From positions 1 through 10,162 of the forward strand of contig JASHRR010000966.1 of the NCBI GenBank assembly GCA_030037185.1: a stretch of 10,162 bases of DNA, read 5' to 3'. The first letter of the stretch is position 1. Each line of letters starts with the position of its first letter. The translations under genes and the position numbers were made by a program. The notes under the pieces are model-generated. The model did not search any database and was not told the origin of the DNA. It saw only the letters and a list, made by a program, of their open reading frames with translations. Shown piece after piece: positions 7,987 through 10,162 of this stretch. The stretch comes from Xanthobacteraceae bacterium. GTDB lineage: Bacteria; Pseudomonadota; Alphaproteobacteria; Rhizobiales; Xanthobacteraceae.

Positions 7987-8062
7987 ATTCCGGTAATGTT
8001 TGAGTGGACCACATCTTCCGTGCAATTTGGCGTTTCGCGACGGCGAGGGCCATCACCACAAC

Positions 8063-8208
8063 ATGACGAACAATCCTGGGTTGTGCGAGGCCAAGAGCTT
8101 GCGGCGAGGCCCTTGTCGACGAACGGTCTATGAGAAAGCCATTACGATCACCGATGCCGAGATGAAACCGCCATCCACGGCGAGGCGTTCCATCCGGAAT
8201 GGAATTGC
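8063..8208 (+). pseudogene. ISAzo13-family transposase, C-terminal remnant with frameshift
   Basis: The plus strand encodes segments matching my recollection of the C-terminus of ISAzo13 (Rhodopirellula-type) DDE transposases. VYEKAITITDAEMK (ending 8167) corresponds to the usual ...Y.KGI.ISDAEM... motif. A frame change at about 8167 then gives TAIHGEAFHPEWN (8167-8205), matching the terminal ...GEAFHPEWNYTI... motif. The upstream stretch from 8063 (MTNNPGLCEAK) fits the TT..TGL part loosely. Only about 50 of the roughly 400 residues of an intact transposase remain, and the catalytic DDE residues are absent. No insertion-sequence ends or target duplication are visible. It is a dead relic. Confidence 0.75.
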
Positions 8209-8801
8209 GCCGACAAGAGTTCTTGTAAGGCGAGCTTGCGATATCGTCTGTTTTATCAGCAGAACCAATGGGTTGCGCTGTTGGGAGATCTTGTAACGCA
8301 GGATCGACATTCTCGCCCTTTGCGCGAATCCCCGCAAGGCACGGCCGCGCGCGGACGACAGGCAGGGGGCCGCGGAAGTCGTTGCGGTTCTCGGGCTGGG
8401 CGAGCCAGCGCGCCTGGCTCGCGACGCTGAACAGTAATACTGGTGATAGCGGTGACGCGGGTCAGGACGGAATAACCTACGACAGCACCTGCGGCGCTCC
8501 CCACGGCCCATCGCGTCCCCTCCGGAGGAGGCACATCCGCAAATCCGATGATCCGTCTGCTCTCGATTCTAGGATGAGCCGTCGCCTTCCTTCTGCCTCG
8601 CCGATCATGCCGACTGCGCCGGCGAGTACAAATTCAACCCACTAGTTTTAGCTGAAATTCAAACTGGCGCTGACACTTGGTCGACGGTGACGACTTGCTC
8701 GGGGTTTTGGATACCCGAGCAACCCTGTGGCATCGCAGCCGGTCGCCTTCGGCTGCACCTTCATCATCTCACCCTGCGGAAAGAAGGCGCCGCCGCGCAA
8801 A
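8209..8801. other. Non-coding stretch without recognisable genes
   Basis: About 590 bases lie between the transposase relic and the small exported protein gene. A minus-strand frame from 8511 to 8128 has a decent ribosome binding site (GGAGGGG) but an arginine-rich, protein-unlike product overlapping the relic. A second minus frame (8534-8256) has one glycine-zipper-like patch (GSAAGAVVGYSVLTR). Neither is called. A 10-bp palindrome CCTCCGGAGG lies at 8519-8528. Confidence 0.5.
8695..8722 (-). terminator. Perfect hairpin downstream of the small exported protein gene
   Basis: Arms TTGCTCGGG (8695-8703) and CCCGAGCAA (8714-8722) form a perfect 9-bp stem with a 10-nt loop, 80 nt beyond the stop of the 8802-9008 gene. 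There is no T-run on either side, so a terminator role is tentative. Confidence 0.4.
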
Positions 8802-9008
8802 TTATCTGGGCGTGCTCTTGATGGCCCCATAGGTTGCAGGTTTGCGCTTGGCAGACATATACTTGAACGTCCCCATGGGCATGCTCTTGATAGTCTCGTT
8901 GTGGGTGGATTTCGCGGTCGAGACATGCTGCGCGCGCGCAGATGCAGTCATTGGCACTGTCGAAGCAAGCGCGGCCGCGGCTAGCCCCATCATCAATTTC
9001 CTGATCAC
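8802..9008 (-). CDS. Small basic exported protein, 68 residues, unknown function
   Basis: I do not recognise this family. The GTG start at 9008 is supported by AAGGAG at 9021-9016, 7 nt upstream. The frame remains open upstream to 9122, but that part has no leader character. The product opens with a classic signal peptide (IRK, then hydrophobic GLAAAALASTVPM, then SARA with likely cleavage after about A26), leaving a mature peptide of about 42 residues. That peptide is strongly basic (K33, K41, K49, K54, R55, K56, K65, R68 against one glutamate), has two histidines, no cysteine, and is rich in S/T/M. It looks alive, because the leader, start signal and stop are all intact amid otherwise decayed DNA. 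The start codon lies inside a 14-bp palindrome, which may control it. It has no same-strand neighbour close enough for an operon. Confidence 0.75.
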   Translation of the reverse strand: MIRKLMMGLAAAALASTVPMTASARAQHVSTAKSTHNETIKSMPMGTFKYMSAKRKPATYGAIKSTPR

Positions 9009-9015
9009 GTGATCA
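9002..9015. promoter_or_regulatory. 14-bp perfect palindrome over the start of the small exported protein gene
   Basis: TGATCACGTGATCA covers the whole spacer between the AAGGAG ribosome binding site and the GTG start, plus the start codon itself. It contains two GATC sites and a central CACGTG. A dyad in this position could be a repressor operator; a zero-loop palindrome is not expected to fold well in RNA. Confidence 0.45.
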
Positions 9016-9021
9016 CTCCTT

Positions 9022-9483
9022 AGTGGGTGGAACAGACTGATGCATTGTGAAACTCGAGAGGCCGGTGCTGAGTTGCCGCGCCAGAATGTCCGCGGCGACG
9101 CCCGTACCGATCGGCTCCCCAATTCAATGGGCGGTCAACAACCTGAAGGTCGAGCGTTACCCGGCCGACTGGGCGTGCCGCGCGGCCAATCCCCAACAAG
9201 CAGATGTGCGGTTTGGAAGGTTTTTAAGTTTTACAACCACGGTTGCAGCTAATGGAGCCGACTGCTTGCGCCGGCCGGGGCGCTCGGCTCGGAACCGGAT
9301 TTCCGTTGCGTGCTCGATCAGTTCTGTTGCGGTAACTGCTCGGCCGCTGCCGCCCGAGGACGGCGGTTGCTCGTGGCGGGCCGAAGTCAACAAGCTGTGG
9401 CGGCATAGCAAAGTCAGTGCTTCACGTGCGTCGCGGCAAGCGTCGCGTGGCTGCTGATAATCGCCTCTGGGAAGCTATGGATG
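9022..9483. other. Stretch without a confident gene
   Basis: About 460 bases lie upstream of the small exported protein gene. The promoter of that gene should lie in the first hundred bases. Open frames exist on both strands (plus 9047-9457, minus 9411-9157), but neither has a ribosome binding site or a recognised product. A short minus-strand run (TATELIEHATEIRFRAE) looks somewhat protein-like and may be a fragment. The last part may contain more of the decayed recombinase, which I could not recognise. Confidence 0.45.
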
Positions 9484-9711
9484 CCCGACCGGCCGCCTGG
9501 TCCGGTTCGAACTCACCGAGCAGTTGCAGCCGCAGGAGCGAGTTTCCTGTCGGCCGGTCGCGGCGACCGTCATGGCCTCACGACAGTCAATGCGGCGCTT
9601 CGTCTGCCAATGGATTGCGAGCGTCGGCCTCGACCCGCTCAAGTTCGGCACGCACTCGCTGCGCCGAGACTTTAATCTGCCGGCGAACCGGCAAGACCGA
9701 GCCGCCCCCAT
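9484..9711 (+). pseudogene. Tyrosine recombinase/integrase C-terminal remnant, multiply frameshifted
   Basis: Segments of the catalytic domain of a phage-integrase-type tyrosine recombinase appear in sequence order but in three plus-strand frames. TGRLVRFELTEQ (9488-9523) is in one frame, FLSAGRGDRHGLTT (about 9541-9582) in a second, and SRQSMRRFVCQWIASVGLDP onwards to FGTHSLRR (9644-9667) back in the first. ETLICRRTGK (9666-9695) is in the third. In intact relatives these follow one another as RPVRFELTE, FLF.GR, W...IGLDP..FGTHSLRRTKATLIYRRTGN. The HxLRR box with its catalytic His and Arg is recognisable. The final block with the second catalytic His and the nucleophile Tyr is missing, as is everything before the first segment. 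The gene is inactive. It ends where the DUF2817 remnant on the other strand begins. Confidence 0.8.
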
Positions 9712-10162
9712 AAATGGATGTCGCCGCCGCGCCGATCCATGATCTCGTTCGGACAAAACCTGGATCCTCGCGCCGTCGGTGGATGATCGGCTCGGCATAA
9801 CCATGCGGGCCCAGCCCCGTATGGAAGTCGACGATCGTGATGCGGGCGGCGCTGCCGAGGTGGGACTTCAGCACGTCTGTCAGAACCCTGCGGGACCAGC
9901 TCGGTGCGGCTCCGCCGTAGAAGAGACTATCAGCGTGGCGCCATTGTCCTCCCGTGACCGCCTGCATAAAGACGCTGCAAGGCGGGCATCAGCCGCTGCC
10001 TGTGCCTCGGCCGACCAATTGGGTGGACACAGATCCTCCGCGATCTCCTCGTATCGCTCGTTGGTCGGCAAGGGGCGATCGAAATCAATCCAGTTGCGAT
10101 TGAGATCGACGTTGTCCTCGTTCGTACGCCGCAGCCACGCGAATCCGTAAGGGTTGACCGCG
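9712..10162 (-). pseudogene. DUF2817 zinc-peptidase-like (M14-related) gene, frameshifted and truncated
   Basis: Reading leftwards from the right edge, the first fragment is open from 10161 and contains NPYGFAWLRRTNEDNVDLNRN then WIDFDRP, the conserved DLNRNW region of M14-like carboxypeptidases and the DUF2817 family. It ends in AQAAADARLA before its frame is lost at about 9975. The second fragment resumes in another frame at about 9973 with QAVTGGQWRHADSLFYGG, then ITIVDFHTGLGPHGY (about 9841-9797), which carries a probable zinc-ligand histidine, and ends near SIYGGG (about 9712). Intact relatives have about ten more residues at the frameshift, so a small deletion is likely, and they continue well past the point where the integrase relic starts here. 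The N-terminal part lies beyond the window. As it stands it cannot make the full enzyme, unless the frameshift is a sequencing error. Confidence 0.8.

Larger units (their letters stand above)
7252..8062. other. Long non-coding stretch with clustered inverted repeats
   Basis: About 800 bases lie between the phosphoesterase start and the first trace of the transposase remnant. The reading frames here are short, lack ribosome binding sites and have no recognisable products. The stretch holds the promoter side of the phosphoesterase gene and five perfect or near-perfect inverted repeats listed separately. A 26-codon minus-strand frame (7883-7803) with a hydrophobic centre is noted as a finding, not called as a gene. 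Confidence 0.55.

Noticed and set aside
8128..8511. 127-codon minus-strand frame preceded by GGAGGGG
   Set aside because: Despite a fair ribosome binding site, the product is arginine/cysteine-rich without domain character. It overlaps the transposase relic on the other strand.
8640..8817. Plus-strand segment reading ADCAGEYKFNP and onwards, possibly a secreted protein after an upstream leader at 8547
   Set aside because: The leader-like ATG at 8547 stops after nine codons in another frame and the rest matches nothing I know. This is too weak for a pseudogene call.
9047..9457. 136-codon plus-strand frame upstream of the integrase relic
   Set aside because: A short VERYPADW-like run recalls other proteins, but nothing around it supports a gene, and there is no ribosome binding site.
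1..10162. CRISPR array, tRNA or rRNA genes, toxin-antitoxin pair, or defence island
   Set aside because: No regularly spaced repeats, no RNA-gene sequence and no recognisable defence or toxin domains were seen on either strand.

Overview
The window is GC-rich DNA from a Gram-negative bacterium. The most likely source is an alphaproteobacterium of the Hyphomicrobiales (Rhizobiales). This rests on the cyoA-cyoB type, a DUF2817 peptidase remnant, a tyrosine-recombinase remnant and an ISAzo13-type transposase remnant, all recalled from that group. It is inference; no search was run. Every intact gene is on the minus strand.

Layout, left to right. (1) 1-2534: the start of a cytochrome bo3-type ubiquinol oxidase operon read leftwards, cyoA then cyoB, with cyoB leaving the left edge after 541 codons. 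The copper/heme ligands and quinol-site residues of subunit I are intact, and subunit II has lost the CuA ligands. (2) 2868-3641: an exported 257-residue protein I do not recognise, with a good ribosome binding site. (3) 3773-4395: a degenerate stretch in which protein-like segments jump between three minus-strand frames, probably an old pseudogene. (4) 4446-7239: two exported proteins. First in transcription is a 673-residue phosphoesterase of the acid phosphatase/phospholipase C type. After a GC-rich hairpin comes a 219-residue periplasmic protein that resembles a LolA-like fold. Three perfect inverted repeats lie within 80 bp upstream of the phosphoesterase.

(5) 7252-10162: an accessory, decayed zone. 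It holds long non-coding stretches with several perfect inverted repeats, a frameshifted C-terminal remnant of an ISAzo13-like transposase, and one apparently live small gene (68-residue basic exported protein, 8802-9008) whose start codon sits inside a 14-bp perfect palindrome. It ends with a multiply frameshifted tyrosine-recombinase remnant abutting a frameshifted, truncated DUF2817 zinc-peptidase-like gene.

Functionally, the left part is respiration plus cell-envelope proteins, and the right part records past mobile-element insertion and decay. I do not see a coherent new multi-gene system. The best leads are the small palindrome-controlled exported protein, the phosphoesterase/LolA-like pair with its clustered dyads, and the unrecognised 257-residue exported protein.
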